A stretch of DNA of 64,000 nucleotides from Temnopleurus reevesii (GCA_036244855.1 BQKZ01001407.1:42172-106171), one strand, 5' to 3'. Counted from the stretch's first letter, positions 1 to 11,785 are shown. The notes: a model not told the origin generated them from the letters alone. Made by a program: numbers and translations.

Positions 1-2880
1 CAAATTCAAATTTTCAAAAGAATTCGCTCGTAGAAAAATATGCTATGATCTTGAAATGTGTATAGAAACTATATGTCATGGTATATATCCTCAAAATTCA
101 CATTTCTTTCATCTTTACCAAAACTATACATGGGCTGTAAGAAACTTCTGGACTTTCAGATGGTGATAATAATCAAATTGTACGAGTTACACACATCGTT
201 TATAATCTCAACTTCACTATCTGGAAAATAGATAACTTAATTCCTTACAGTACAGGAGTTTCGATCAAATATTTAAAAAAGAAGCGACATGTTTTTTTTT
301 CAGTAGAAGTACCAATTTGTGCTCTTAGCAATTGTTTGAGTATTGATCCCCTAGCAATATTTGATTCGCTTTAATTTGTCCACCTTTTCCAGCATATTTC
401 TGCACTATCGAGCTCAAAGAAATGAATTCGCGGTTACAATCAAATATTGATATCCTGACTTTAAATGTATGGTGAGCGTGATTGCCCGCTACGGACAAAG
501 GCCTATCAGAAGTAGATATGAAAACACTGCGCAGATTGCAATAGGCGGTAACCATTGGCTATAGACGGTGCACTCTTATAAAAACTACATTCAATGTGAC
601 TGAAAAACAAAACATTTCGTAAATATACACTGGTTCAACTTTATTACCCTCTGGTGGTATTATAGCAATCAGGGAGAGCTAGAAGAACATCCGAATATGG
701 TTCAATTGGTTTGCGTAAAACAATGATTTAAGATAAAAATGGAACACAATTTCAGATCGAAATTGGTTTTTATCTTCGTACAATTAAATACTTGACATAA
801 AGAGTTACTAAATAGTGATTTAAACACACGAACTTGCAATCAAAATCATGACTTCCAACCTTTTGATTAACCCATAACATGGGCATCTTCCAAAAAATTA
901 CAGATAGCTCGAGCAGAAACAGTAAAGAGGCGACAATATCAATTCCAGCTGACCCAGATAGAATGACCGAAATGACGACTAACATTTATTGCCAATACGT
1001 GAATCCATATAACATTAATGATGCCTAATTGAAGAAATTACATCCGTTCGTGATAGATATCTAGTCACTTCCAGTATCAAGATTCTAGCGACAGAAATTA
1101 TCTTTCATTCTAATACTCACGCATGACCAAAACATGTTGGCAAATGTGTCTGATAACCTAATTTTATAATGACCGGGAAATCAATTGGCGAGGTGAATAG
1201 CTAAGGGTGAAAAGAGCAAGGGGTGAATACAAGAACTGGTGACCAGAATTAACATTTGAAATTGGGCTCATAGGAGTAATAATAATTGCGAGGTGGTATT
1301 GTGAATTATTGATATGTTTTGCCTGATGAACAGAATATTCGTAATACGAAAAATTGTCATCCAGGAGCTACCAAGAGATTGTAGAGTTGGAAGAATCTAA
1401 TTCACTAACGATGATTCTATACATTGATTTTTTTTTTACATATTTCAAAAGTACTGTGTGAATCACCTGCGAATTGGGAGCGTAAATAAAGCTGCAATTG
1501 TGCGGAATGAATATGTAAATGGCTATTACATCTATTGATATGTGCTATTTCAGCACAAAATACCAAGAACGCTCCTCAGAACTCTAAATATAAATAAAGC
1601 ATAATTGATGCTTTACGAATTGACCGTTAGATAGCCATTGGCTTGATAAATACGGTATATCGCATGGTATACGGTGTTTTTCTGGGGATTCGTTTTAAAA
1701 ATTACTTGAGCATCCAGCAGGATGGATTCAACGCATTATAAATTGAAACTATTATCATTGCTATTATCATTATTATTATTACTCTGCTATTATTTTTTTT
1801 TAAGGAATGGTGTTTACAAACTAATGATAACAAAAACAAGCGGAAAATATCACATGGAGAATTCATAATCATGTACCAAAATGAAAATGCCTTAGTTCAG
1901 TCTAACGTTACATTAATGAAAGATTTTCTTCCATTCTAAGGCTTTGCATCGATGGGACATGGGATACGTGAAGCTCTGCAGGGAACAAAAGCAATCGGAA
2001 AGAGATATGCGGAGATCTATTCGACTCCCAATTAAACCTGACTTGCCCGAGGGACTACCCCCGTTTCACTCGATCTGAGAGACATTCATGCTACTTGAGA
2101 ATGACTGTTTCACCTGCTTATACTGACGAGAACGAAAACAACCAGAACAAGTACACGCAGTTAAACATTTCCGTGAAAGTACAAAATATTTTATACACTG
2201 TTATAATTATGACTGCAGTAGATTTGTAATATTAGTTGGTTTTAAAAGAAGAGTGTGCCAAAATAATATTTGTTTAACAGGAGAAGAAAATTAGATGAAC
2301 ATAACAACAAGTTTAATAAAAAATCGGATAACTAACAGGAAAGCTATGAATGTTTAAATATTTAGACAAATTGGCAACTGATGATGTAATAGGTGCATAA
2401 TAATTGACCATTTATTATATTCATATCAATGTCATGAAATGTTACTTTTCCCCCCAAGAATATACTTTCCTCAAAACTTTAACTATAGGATTTCTTCATG
2501 ATAGATATATCGATCCCCTATTTGCATGTTTACAAAAGTGATGAATTTTGCACCCTAAATATTTAAAAAAAAATGATGGTTAGTAGTGCATCCATGACAT
2601 CCTTAAATTGGCGACATGTCTGAAAAAAAATCATTGATTTTCCCGTTGCTACATAAACCATAATTATCAAAAAATACATTCAGTGCACAACTCGTGTCTT
2701 TCTCAAAGTGTTTCATGATGTAGACACATGTATCAAATCAGTGTCGAGGTATATCTGTTAATATGGGTTTGCTCTTTGACAGCGAAGGTATTAACTTTGC
2801 AGACAAAGTAGACCCATCTATTACTTGATGTCCATTCTGATTTTTTTTCCTCTTTCACCAGTTTACCCCCTTTTGTGGAA
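1..2880. other. Unassigned AT-rich DNA
   Basis: I see no gene, MITE or SINE here. A short (ATT)n-like tract lies near 1745-1795, followed by a T run. The only open frames are below 80 codons and are not recognisable. A GC-richer patch around 1940-2150 has no clear splice or coding signal. Confidence 0.6.
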
Positions 2881-2886
2881 AATAAT

Positions 2887-3353
2887 GGATGCCACCGTGG
2901 AGTACTACCGACGAGTCCGACAGCCTACGAGTCCGACAGCCAGTCCGACAGCTTACGAGGCCGACATTTTGAATAATTGGTGCACGAAATAGACATTACA
3001 TAAAACGGATTAGAGTCAGACAACTCATTAATCCGACAAAATTATGAAAACGCACATGATTACGACCGAACATAAATTTTGCAAATGAGACCGACTCTAG
3101 GTAAAAGTGGTCTATTAGTCCGACAGCACTGTATTTACGTTAGTCGGTCTTGTAGGTCTGTTTGCGTGCTGTCGGGCTCAAAGCAAATAATTTGTCAGTG
3201 TCGATCTTGCGAGCGTAAAAGTAAAAATGTCCAGCTCGAACCTCATTTCGAAAATTGTCGATGTAGTAGGCTTAGGCCTATATTCATTTCTGTCGGACTC
3301 GTGAGCTGTCGGACTCGTGGGCTGTAGGACTCGTAGGATGCTCCCGCCACCGT
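2887..3353. mobile_element. Fold-back element with inverted arrays of a CGAGTCCGACAG motif
   Basis: The left end (about 2908-2967) carries four imperfect units of YACGAGTCCGACAGC in direct orientation. The right end (about 3289-3340) carries three units in the opposite orientation. Single diverged units lie between (for example AGTCCGACAGC near 3118 and its complement near 3168). CCACCGTG occurs just outside the left array and GCCACCGTG just outside the right one, so both flanks are related but in direct orientation. Terminal or subterminal arrays of a short motif in inverted orientation are typical of fold-back or transposase-binding-site-bearing non-autonomous elements. No coding capacity and no clear target duplication were found, so the borders are approximate. 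Confidence 0.6.
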
Positions 3354-3356
3354 GCC

Positions 3357-4355
3357 CCCGCTGAAGGGTTAAATAATTTGTTAGCATCCGGTTTATACCA
3401 GCGTTACTAAGGTGACACTAACTGAGTCATCTGGGATAGGGAGTAGGCTCTCATTGGTATAATGTATCAGGTAATTATGTATAATGGTGTGAGAGTGCCG
3501 AGTAATTGGACTAGGGGTATGGAAATTTATACATTCAAACTTTATCGACATATGCAGTCAATATTCTGTCCATATCATATCTTGTTTATATACATTAGAT
3601 TATGTAAAGCATATTACATGTATACAAAAAAGTAAAAAAGAATAGCGATGGTTTGATTGGTACGTAATCAATGAAAATCAAGTTACCAAATTCACACAAT
3701 TTGGGTGATGTCTCATTGAAAAGTTAAATCCCTTTATAGAAATTGAAGATATATCATGAAGAGAGAGTAAATGTTTTTGTTTTGTTTTTTGTGTGTGTTT
3801 TCTATGTTTCGTTTATTATATAACTGGGTCATTGGCTATTCGGAATCGCGACTGAGATAAATGTAGAACCAACAGTTCATCACTTACATTGTACTAAAAC
3901 ACTGTAATACGATGTAATCTAGTTCTGTAAAATTATGTCCACCAATTCAATATGGTATTCAAAAAGGGAATTGTTGTGTACTTTATTTTTACGGAGTTTA
4001 TATTGTCTTTGTTAAAAGAAAAAAATATTTAGTGTGGGTTCCTAGCTTCGCCTACTCACATGAGATCAAGGCTATATGATGGATAAGGATTCAGAAGTGA
4101 TTTACTGAAATGGCGTCAACTTTTTTTTATTTTTTATAATGACTGTCTTTTTGTAATTATTTTCCAACTCATCAAAATGATATATAAAAAGGACATGGAT
4201 TTATGAAAGAATAATCATAACCTATATATTACAAATAGGAAAGACATCGCAACAGATGTCTAATCTAGTACAAAAGATAATAAGTGAATAAGCATTATAT
4301 CACCTCATCATGCTCATGGCCATGAAAACAGGATTAATACCGATTGTTCATAATT
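3357..4355. other. Unassigned AT-rich DNA
   Basis: Nothing recognisable on either strand apart from short T-rich tracts. Confidence 0.5.
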
Positions 4356-4357
4356 GA

Positions 4358-4440
4358 CTGGTGGCGCCACCCGACAGTCACGTGATCGTGCAGCAATAGC
4401 CAATCACCGCATCAATTAGCCGTAATCCAGATTCGTGGAG
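4358..4440 (+). promoter_or_regulatory. Promoter-like patch with E-box and CCAAT box
   Basis: A GC-richer patch in AT-rich DNA contains the palindrome GTGGCGCCAC (4361-4370), the E-box CACGTG (4379-4384) and a CCAAT box inside AGCCAATCACC (4400-4404). These are common proximal promoter elements in animals. The plus orientation is suggested by the CCAAT strand and by a candidate terminal exon about 800 bp downstream. No TATA box or transcript evidence is available, and short motifs of this kind occur by chance. Confidence 0.25.
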
Positions 4441-5225
4441 AAAGTCGTGCAATATTTTTGGTATTCACGGACTCTTGAGTGACTCTTAATTGCTAGCTAT
4501 CAATCAGTGTCGAATATCTGCTACTTTTAAGATCATCAGCTAGATCCCAAGGAATCTTTCGTGAGACAAAACCACTTAAGATGTCATTTTGTGGAAATCA
4601 TACGATAATTGTGTTTGTGAGATGAATTCATCTTTTATATACGCGCTAAATTTGGTGTAAGCGATCGGTAATTGCACATTGGGTCCCTGTTGCATGTACA
4701 TATTATGATGTAAGGGCTACCAGTTGTGACACATGTGTGATAGGCATATCATATTTAATTAACAGTTGAACAAGAGTTAAACCTCCAAAACCATGAAAAC
4801 TGAAAGTAAAGAAAAGTGTATTCTTAATGGTGTTCAATCAGAAAAGTTGAGCCGATATAAGATACAATTCTGACAATGTAAATGTTACGCAATGAATCAT
4901 GTTGTCAAAATCAGACAAATCATCAGAATGAATCATGTTGTAAAACTAGATAAATCACCTGATTTTGTTGATACAGATTTATTATGTAACATAATGATGA
5001 TTCATTATGTAATCGAAATCGAACAATATTCATTAAATACATATTGTTATTAGATTTCGATTTGCTTTCGACAGGGCATTACGCTAACGTGATGTATTCT
5101 CTCTTTTGCATCTTCCAAACAAGTACTATTCTTCATTGATAATCACTGGAGAAAATTTTTGATACATCTTTAATACTTTAAAACGCAGTACCGATGCTGA
5201 TATTTCAGTCTTTTTTTACTTCCAG

Positions 5226-5450
5226 ACGAAATCTTTCTGCATCTATTCACTGCCCTGATCCACGCGGAACAAGCCCAAATGGAGCGAGGCCATCGGACCA
5301 ATTTGCAGTAATGTGTGAAATTCTCTCTCAGGTTTTTCCCTTTCTTCGACTCTTTTCTAAACTGTATTCGCGTTATGATGCAATAGGTGCTCAATAATAG
5401 AATGGACATATTTTGTACAAAGTCTTTAATAAAAACAGACAAAACACAAA
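5226..5450 (+). CDS. Candidate terminal exon of an unrecognised gene
   Basis: A pyrimidine tract ends in an acceptor-like TTCCAG (AG at 5224-5225). From there one frame is open for about 27 codons to a TAA at 5309-5311. It encodes a helix-like segment, EIFLHLFTALIHAEQAQMER, followed by a short polar tail. The stretch is richer in G+C than its surroundings. An AATAAA poly(A) signal lies at 5428-5433, a plausible distance past the stop. Acceptor, open frame, stop and poly(A) signal in that order suggest the last exon of a small gene, perhaps starting at the promoter-like patch at 4.36 kb. I do not recognise the protein. Two other frames, including one on the minus strand, are also open here, so the reading frame is not certain. 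Confidence 0.3.
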
Positions 5451-5653
5451 CGTACAGGTTTTGTATTGTAACCCTTTCGTAAAAGAATGAAATGCTTCCA
5501 ATTTCAGTAAAAGAAGCAAACCCATTTAAATCAAACGAAGAAAGAAACAGAAGACGAGAGGGGGGGGGGGTAAACAATGAAACGATTCTCGAATGAAGTC
5601 GTACTTATGTCACTTCGATATGCAATTATCCCATGAGCTAGGCATAAGTTTCT

Positions 5654-5782
5654 GCCCCAGTCACATAGTAGCACGGAAGCAACACAATTGAATACGACTC
5701 TTTGTTAAGTTCACAGATAACTGCCCCCGAGCAAAGAGTCGTGTTGAATCGTGTTGCCTCCGGGCTTCTATGTGACTGCGGC
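5654..5782. mobile_element. Hairpin MITE, family A, copy 1 (diverged)
   Basis: The arms begin GCCCCAGTCACATAG and end CTATGTGACTGCGGC. The inner arm contains CGGAAGCAACAC and GAATACGACTC, with the complement on the right. Length is about 129 bp with a short loop. Related copies lie at 29,892, 41,899 and 42,322. No TA flank is visible in this copy. Confidence 0.8.
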
Positions 5783-5789
5783 ATCAGTT

Positions 5790-7200
5790 TAATAATCAAG
5801 GGGCTTCACTAGATCCAGCACCACCTCCTTATTAAGCCCTTCATATTAATCTTAACAGATCAATATTTTAAAGGGTTTCCATTGACACGAGAAAGTCGAT
5901 TTTTACAGGTATAAACGGTATTGGGTATAAGCAAGTGGAACAGGTCAATTATATTTATTCTATATACGAACCTTGAAATCGGGTTAATACAGTCTTATTT
6001 GATATCGTTTGGTAAAAAAAAATAGTCAGTTTTGATTGGTTTTCAAATGATAGCAAACATAGATCATGATTCAAGTCATTGTTTTGGTATTTATTGTTTT
6101 GGGTTTTTTTTTTAATCAGATCTGCATACAATTGTGAAATTTTAGTTTGAAAATTATTCAAAACATTTACCAAAAATTATATTTTTTTTAGAGGTACATG
6201 ATTAGTCGTGGAATTATCCTCCAACGCTTGTTTTATCATTGACTTGGAATATGCCATTGCGGTAAAAGGCAACTATAAATGCAACCATTCAAAGTCAGTA
6301 ACATGAAGGTGCTTGTGTATTCTATCGGCACGTCTATATATCGTTGTTATATACGAAGAATCATTGAGTTCAATGTACTATCTATTCATAAACCCGTATC
6401 CGAGCAACACTAAGGGGTCTCTTTTCTTCGTCTCTTCCTGATTTGTCGACAGTGATTTTCCTCTATTCAGAACCAATTTCGAAGTCATTATTCGATGAAT
6501 TGATGGAGGAAGGTTGGTTAAGGGTGGTAACCAGGTGAAATGTGCATGAGCCTCGAAGATGGGAGAATGAGGGTAGAAGGTTGAAGATGAACAGGAAGAG
6601 GAATTGATCTTGAGAAATACGGGGATGAGGGAGATTAGAGTGATAGATACAGTGTATCTCTTAAGAGAAAACATCTCTTTGGGGAGATTGATAAATTCGT
6701 GACATACAAGGATTTCTTTTGGTTTTTGTTTATATTTTAATGATTCTCGACGACTTTTCAAAGGATGACATCGTATGGGGATAAGATGAGATGGCATCAC
6801 TGGTATATCTTGATAACATGGAAGTAAGATGAATGAGAATACAGGGAGCAGGTGAAAACGAACAATGCATGCATCGAAAGATATTGTATGAGGCATCAGT
6901 AAGAATGTATATTATTTAGAGTTTTACAGGGCCGGGGTAGAGGTTCGAGGTGAACAGATGGTCTGTAGATTGTAGAATATTAAAATCATTTGAACAATTA
7001 AAGGAAAGTGTGGTGTCTTAAAATAGGGAAATCGCATGTGAACTAAAAAGGGGTTGAGTGGGAAAAATGGAAAGTAGAATGGACATGATGGAGGGGAAGA
7101 GAGGAAAATATGTTGTGCAGTTATATATCAGATAGTTGAAGAGGTATTAAAATGTATACCTCATATACGTTTAAAGGGCGAACACCTAGGTACACACCAG
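5790..7200. other. Unassigned DNA with one long unsupported open frame
   Basis: A minus-strand frame at 6378-6896 is open for 172 codons, the longest in the window that does not cross a gap. Its product matches no family I know and has no domain-like pattern. The plus strand here is purine-rich, which lowers stop-codon density on the complement, so the frame is probably fortuitous. Confidence 0.5.
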
Positions 7201-7203
7201 GTG

Positions 7204-7320
7204 CGTGTAACATAAAAGATATTGCGATCAATCGCAAATCTTTAGTACATAGTTTCCCATAGACTTGCGATTGATGACAACCATACGATGTATTCGAAAG
7301 CTTTATGTCACAGGGCCCAG
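7204..7320. mobile_element. Hairpin MITE, family C, diverged copy
   Basis: It starts GTGTAACATAAAAGATA and ends near TTTATGTCACAGGGCCC, with an inner inverted pair GCGATCAATCGCAAATC / ACTTGCGATTGATGAC. The layout matches copies at 32,036, 33,303, 34,786 and 44,364, which share TGTAACAT and the central CATAGACTT. Confidence 0.65.
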
Positions 7321-7486
7321 ATGCTTTCTCTAGCTGCATCAAACAATAGATCAGGACAATAAGAATTTATACCTGAAACAGTCCGAGTATCATATCAAAA
7401 TATCATTCCCCGTGTGTTCACCGGCAAAAAACGGGTAAATTCCGGATAATTGTGAATGGGGCAGTGATAACGGGACCAAGGAGAGA

Positions 7487-7618
7487 AGACAAATTGTGCA
7501 AGAGACTCATGAAAAGGAGTCAAACAAAGTAGAAAGCTCCAGGCAAGTGAAGAGGAAAAATTGTCAAAGAGAATCCTGAAAAAGAGTCTAACAACGTAGA
7601 AAGCTCCAGGCGAGCATG
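7487..7618. repeat. Two-copy tandem repeat, about 66 bp unit
   Basis: Two adjacent units share AGAAAGCTCCAGGC and the preceding AAAAGGAGTC/AAAAAGAGTC blocks, with a few substitutions and small indels between them. Confidence 0.75.
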
Positions 7619-7884
7619 CCATAATGGAAGGATGTATTACTTCGAAACAGATGAAGATGAGATGAGAACAGATAAACAGGCCAGATACTGGAATGGTACA
7701 ATAAGGGATCGGAAACGTGAGAGTCCCGGTGGGTTCAAGACAGATGTAACTCTCCCTAATCAGTTCGCAAATGGTGTGTTTTCACCCAACCATGCATATA
7801 ATACGACGCATATACTCGATCCAACCTTTCTCTCAATCATTGATTATAACAACCATGTACTGACGATAATTTCTTTCTTTGAAC

Positions 7885-8060
7885 AATGTAATAATAGTAA
7901 TTATCATTTACAATAATTTCTGGCAGAAGGCAATTAACGCCATGGGTGAGATTCGAACCTGCGACCCACTGGTTGAAAAGCGAGAGCCAGAACCACGATA
8001 CACCATGACACAATACCTCCATGAATAGGGTGGCAAGCAATTCTACGTGCAAAATAACTT
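7885..8060 (-). mobile_element. tRNA-derived SINE, partial
   Basis: On the minus strand a tRNA-like head carries a polymerase III B-box (AGGTTCGAAT, complement of 7951-7960), preceded by CTCGCTTTTCAACCAGTGGG. It is followed by GGCGTTAATTGCCTTCTG, a body shared with copies at 11.6, 16.2 and 22.4 kb. The body then decays into an ATT-rich tail near 7890. It is a retrotransposed fragment, not a functional tRNA gene. Confidence 0.7.
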
Positions 8061-8449
8061 GTTGCGGAAAGATTTGTAAAAGCCAAAGCGTTCTAGCGCC
8101 AATTGATAATACAAAGTACAAATTCAAAGTTATATCAAAATTTCCCTAAAAGTTATTGTTTTTGGATGTTACTTCCGCCCGTAAAAAGTCATATATTTGC
8201 TTTAGTCAGAATGCTAAATCTTTTTAATCTCAGAAATAAAAAAAAATCTGATCAACTACATCTCTTCGAATATGGTGATAATTCTGTGACTGACTGATTA
8301 GATAAAAGTAAAGGAAAATACAAAACAAATAAATTGCTCCTATTCCTTTTTTACGTATCATCACGCACAGAATACAAATTGTTTCATAATCATGCTACCG
8401 TGGTTGAAGTACAAAACAATAAAATGAAAAAAATAGCAAACATACATAC

Positions 8450-8620
8450 CTCTTTCAGTTGATAACAAGCGACGGTCCACTGATTCCAGTTTAATATTCC
8501 GCCAGGCAAATATATAAATCCAGATAGAAAATATTCCCTTGGTCACTGGTAACAACAAACACACAATCCGGGCAAAAATATAGGACGTCTGACTTATTCC
8601 AAAAATGCTCGCTCCATGAA
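8450..8620 (-). CDS. Candidate exon encoding a hydrophobic segment
   Basis: On the minus strand one frame is open across this interval. It ends at a consensus 5' splice site, GAAAGAG|GTATGTATG (GT at 8449-8448). The upstream border could be the acceptor-like CTTCCAG (AG at 8622-8621), or the exon could begin further upstream near the CCAAT/E-box cluster at 8.7 kb. The translation contains a likely membrane helix, IVCLLLPVTKGIFSIWIYIF, followed by a basic-polar stretch. The frame has no upstream ATG of its own. ATGs before it, in other frames, are quickly closed by stops, so this could be a 5' non-coding exon instead. I do not recognise the product. Confidence 0.25.
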
Positions 8621-8699
8621 CTGGAAGATTTCAGCTGGATGCTCTCAACTCAAAGTGTCGTCTGCTCATCTAAACGAAAAGTTGACGCGGAAGAACATC

Positions 8700-8795
8700 C
8701 GTGAGTAATTAGGAGCACGTGATGTCACACGCGGACTGTGATTGGCTGATTGGAGTGGAGCTTGGTGGACGCCTCGATAAATTGTTCACGTGTGT
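8700..8795 (-). promoter_or_regulatory. CCAAT / E-box cluster
   Basis: Two CACGTG E-boxes (8716-8721, 8787-8792) flank two inverted CCAAT boxes (ATTGG at 8741-8745 and 8749-8753). A CRE-like GATGTCAC follows the first E-box. The CCAAT orientation favours transcription to the left, toward the candidate exon ending at 8450. This is the densest promoter-type motif cluster in the window, but there is no direct evidence of a start site. Confidence 0.35.
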
Positions 8796-8799
8796 CTGT

Positions 8800-9530
8800 G
8801 TGGAAAGATTGGTATTGGAGAAATATTATATTAACGTATTTTTAGAGGAATGAAAAGATGGAGGAAATCGGGGGTATTTCAAAACGGAAATATTGGATCA
8901 TGTCAATAAAAGATCACAGATCGGGTATCTAAATTTTCTAAGCAAATTATCACCATATTTCAAGTAACTTCGCCACAAATCCAAGTTAACTAAAAAGGGT
9001 GTTATTTGACGAAAAATTGACGTGCCCGTAAAGAATTCCTTGAAATTTCAGATGTCTGTAACAAATACTACCTGAGCGTATATATGACATTTCAATACAT
9101 TTTATTGAACATTTTTTGTTCAGATATATACTGCTTTTAGCATAACGGGCATGACGCATTATCGTGAAAATGCCAACAAGTGCAAGACCAGTTGTCTTGA
9201 ACGATTTGGGGAGTACGATCAAGGACCCTATCAATTTTAGAAAAATATATAAAACATATGATTTGGCTAAACTAAAAATCGATATTTGATAGTCTTCAAA
9301 GAAGCACAATTATCTATCATATATATTAAAGAAAAATATGCAAATCCAGGGGGAAAGGAATGACCTTAAAACCGGATTGAGAGGAAATAAACAACCACTA
9401 CCTCCCATTATCCTGGTGACGGAAACGGCGACAGAACGATTCTAAATCGCCTTTCGCCCCAAAACCATCTCCCTCCCTTCTCCCTTCCTATTTTCACACC
9501 TGTTCAGAGATTTGGCGCTTCTCATAATAT
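8800..9530. other. Unassigned AT-rich DNA
   Basis: Nothing recognisable. A C-rich stretch at 9440-9500 has no coding signal. Confidence 0.5.
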
Positions 9531-9536
9531 TATGCC

Positions 9537-9738
9537 GTGAATATTTCTGTAATTGGCGCCGTTTCAAAGCCCCATTTATGCAAAGTGGTTTACATTAGTC
9601 AATCACATCCAATCTCATATCGTTCAGCACTCTGCCTCGCCTCGTCAAATTATCATCACGTCAAAACTCTTTCACAGAAATTTGTTCCCCATCACACCTT
9701 TGGCAATAACTCCATGGTGCGCTTTGGTTAACATAAAC
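9537..9738. repeat. Local duplication R1, copy 1
   Basis: It shares GCCGTGAATATTTCTG at its start, then TGCAAAGTGGTTTACATT, ATCGTTCAGCA and TTTCACAGAA, with 11,110-11,297. The copies are diverged by many substitutions and indels. The open frames inside are not conserved between copies, so it is non-coding. Confidence 0.75.
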
Positions 9739-10837
9739 CTTAAGAAAAATTCCCCAAAACGCAAGCAAATCTGCACATTATATTCATGATATTCCATATA
9801 TAGATATGATTAAAATCAGACTCGAAATGGTCTTAGTTATCAACTTTCTAATACGTCTTCACTTCTCGCATTACCCTCTTACCATATACACATCACCGGT
9901 TGTGCCTATATTAAGAGGCTGGCAGAAGAAATGAAAATGCCTTAGCATGAATTGAAGAAGATGATAGCTGAGATTATTTCGAGCAATTGGCCCCAAGTTA
10001 ACATAGTATTAAATGATAGGTGTGCATGTGACAAAAAATATTTCCATGAATGTAAAGCTCCTGTTATTTTTTTTAGTCTTGCAACATCACGGTATCCGAT
10101 ATTACCAAATTTTCGCTGGTTCTGTCCCTTTTTTCGCTTTTACTAAGTTCAATGTTATCTAATTTGATTATTTGGAACCAAGGCATATGTATAGGATAAA
10201 ATTCAAATTTTCAGGTATTTACAACGATACTTTTTATTTACAATAAACATTTTCATGGAGATCCTAATCGTTAAAAACATCATACTTCACTGATTAAAAG
10301 AAAATGTACTATTCTTAATCCCTACAGGCTTTGGTTCTGCGCTTTACAAATACAATTCAGATTCGTGAAGCAAACAAAATTTCGTGAGGAATTCCGTTCA
10401 ATCTCCGACAACCGATGATAGATGACACACTCCTGTATGACAAATCATTAACTCCACCTCCTCATGTGTCCCGTCATGCATCTTGCTCTCATTAAACAAG
10501 ATCATTTCGAGATCTAACGAGATCTCGCGAGAGTGCGGCTTTTTGAAAATCAATGCCACTCATCTCTCTTCCTTTACACACTCATGAATAACAAATACAC
10601 ATTCACACACACCGGTCCGCCAAATCACTAAAACACTTCCAGAAAAAAAATATAAAAACTTGTAACCATACCCCCGATATTTGATACAAGCGGGATTCGG
10701 CCAAAGTTTTTCGTTCTGTTTTTGATCAATAAAATAGGTGAATTAGCGTGGAGCGGATGACTCACGCATGCGACAAGTGTTTGGAATTGAAGATTCTGTT
10801 TCAAGTCCAGAAGTATGGTAGATATGAAAAGACAAAT

Positions 10838-11075
10838 AAGATGTGGATAGGAAAAAAGAGGAATGGAAAGGGAATGGTTGGAGACAGTGGTCGCAGGTGA
10901 AGAGGTATTGCCAGACACATACATATGTATGGTGTGCTTTATCCTCGTCAATGGACGGAGTATTGGAATGACGAATCTTAAAGGTGTGTTACGGTATTTG
11001 GACATTATTAACTAGCCATTGCAAGGTGGAAATCGTTGTTGATGTAGTATTCGACTTTGACAAATATTCTACTGA
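10838..11075. repeat. Local duplication R2, copy 1
   Basis: It shares TTGGAGACAGTG, CCAGACACATACATATGTAT and CTTAAAGGTGTGTT with 11,364-11,785, about 525 bp away. This copy lacks the SINE found in copy 2 and so preserves an approximate empty site. Confidence 0.8.
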
Positions 11076-11109
11076 AAAATTATCAGTACTTATTTGCATT
11101 ATGCCTGTA

Positions 11110-11297
11110 TGCCGTGAATATTTCTGAAATAAACCATAAACCTCGTATATGCAAAGTGGTTTACATTTGTACTTAATGTTCAATTTCATATATCGTTCAG
11201 CATCCTGCCTCGTCTCCTCAATAACGTCACGTGAAAACCTTTCACAGAATTCGTTACGTCACACCTTTGATAATAATGGTGCACCTTGGTTAAATTA
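11110..11297. repeat. Local duplication R1, copy 2
   Basis: Diverged second copy of 9,537-9,738, lying between the two R2 copies. The order R1-R2-R1'-R2' suggests duplication of a larger unit followed by loss of parts of the spacer. Confidence 0.75.
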
Positions 11298-11363
11298 TCT
11301 AAACATCTATTAAGTATTATTTAATGAAAGATGTGTAAAACCTTTGGCAAAATTTGACATGAT

Positions 11364-11785
11364 ACAAGCAAGGATGAGAAAAGGAGGAATTGAAAGGGAA
11401 TAGTTGGAGACAGTGTATGCAGGTGGAGAGGTATAGCCAGACACATACATATGTATGGTGTGCTTCATCCTCGTCAATAGACGGAGTATCGATATGACGA
11501 AGCTTAAAGGTGTGTTCCAGTATTCGGACATTATGCCGCCAAATTGCAAGGCAAAAATAAAAATAACATTCCTGCGAGGTACTCATTCACATTACCTGGG
11601 TCGAGTGCAGCACAATGTGGATGAATTTCTCCCTGAAGAAAATCAATTTCATGGATGAGATTCGAACCTACGACCCTCTGGTTGAAAAGCGGGATTCAGA
11701 ACCACTACACGAATATGCGTTGTGGTGTAGTGTACGCCTCCACGTATTGTGGAGTAGTATCGGACTTTGACAAATATTTTACTCA
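11364..11785. repeat. Local duplication R2, copy 2, interrupted by a SINE
   Basis: Homology to R2 copy 1 runs to about 11,553 (TTGCAAGG) and resumes at about 11,745 (TTGTGGAGTAGTAT...GACTTTGACAAATATT). The intervening sequence is a minus-strand SINE. Confidence 0.8.
11560..11745 (-). mobile_element. tRNA-derived SINE inserted in R2 copy 2
   Basis: The minus-strand B-box is TAGGTTCGAA (complement of 11,660-11,669), with the head motif CGCTTTTCAACCAGAGGGTC. The body includes CACATTGTGCTGCACTCGAC and GTGAATGAGTACCTCGCAGG, shared with the other SINEs in the window. It is absent at the matching position of R2 copy 1. Confidence 0.8.

Noticed and set aside
6378..6896. 172-codon minus-strand frame
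   Set aside because: Not recognisable, no splice or start context that stands out, and located opposite a purine-rich strand that depletes stops. Kept only as a note.
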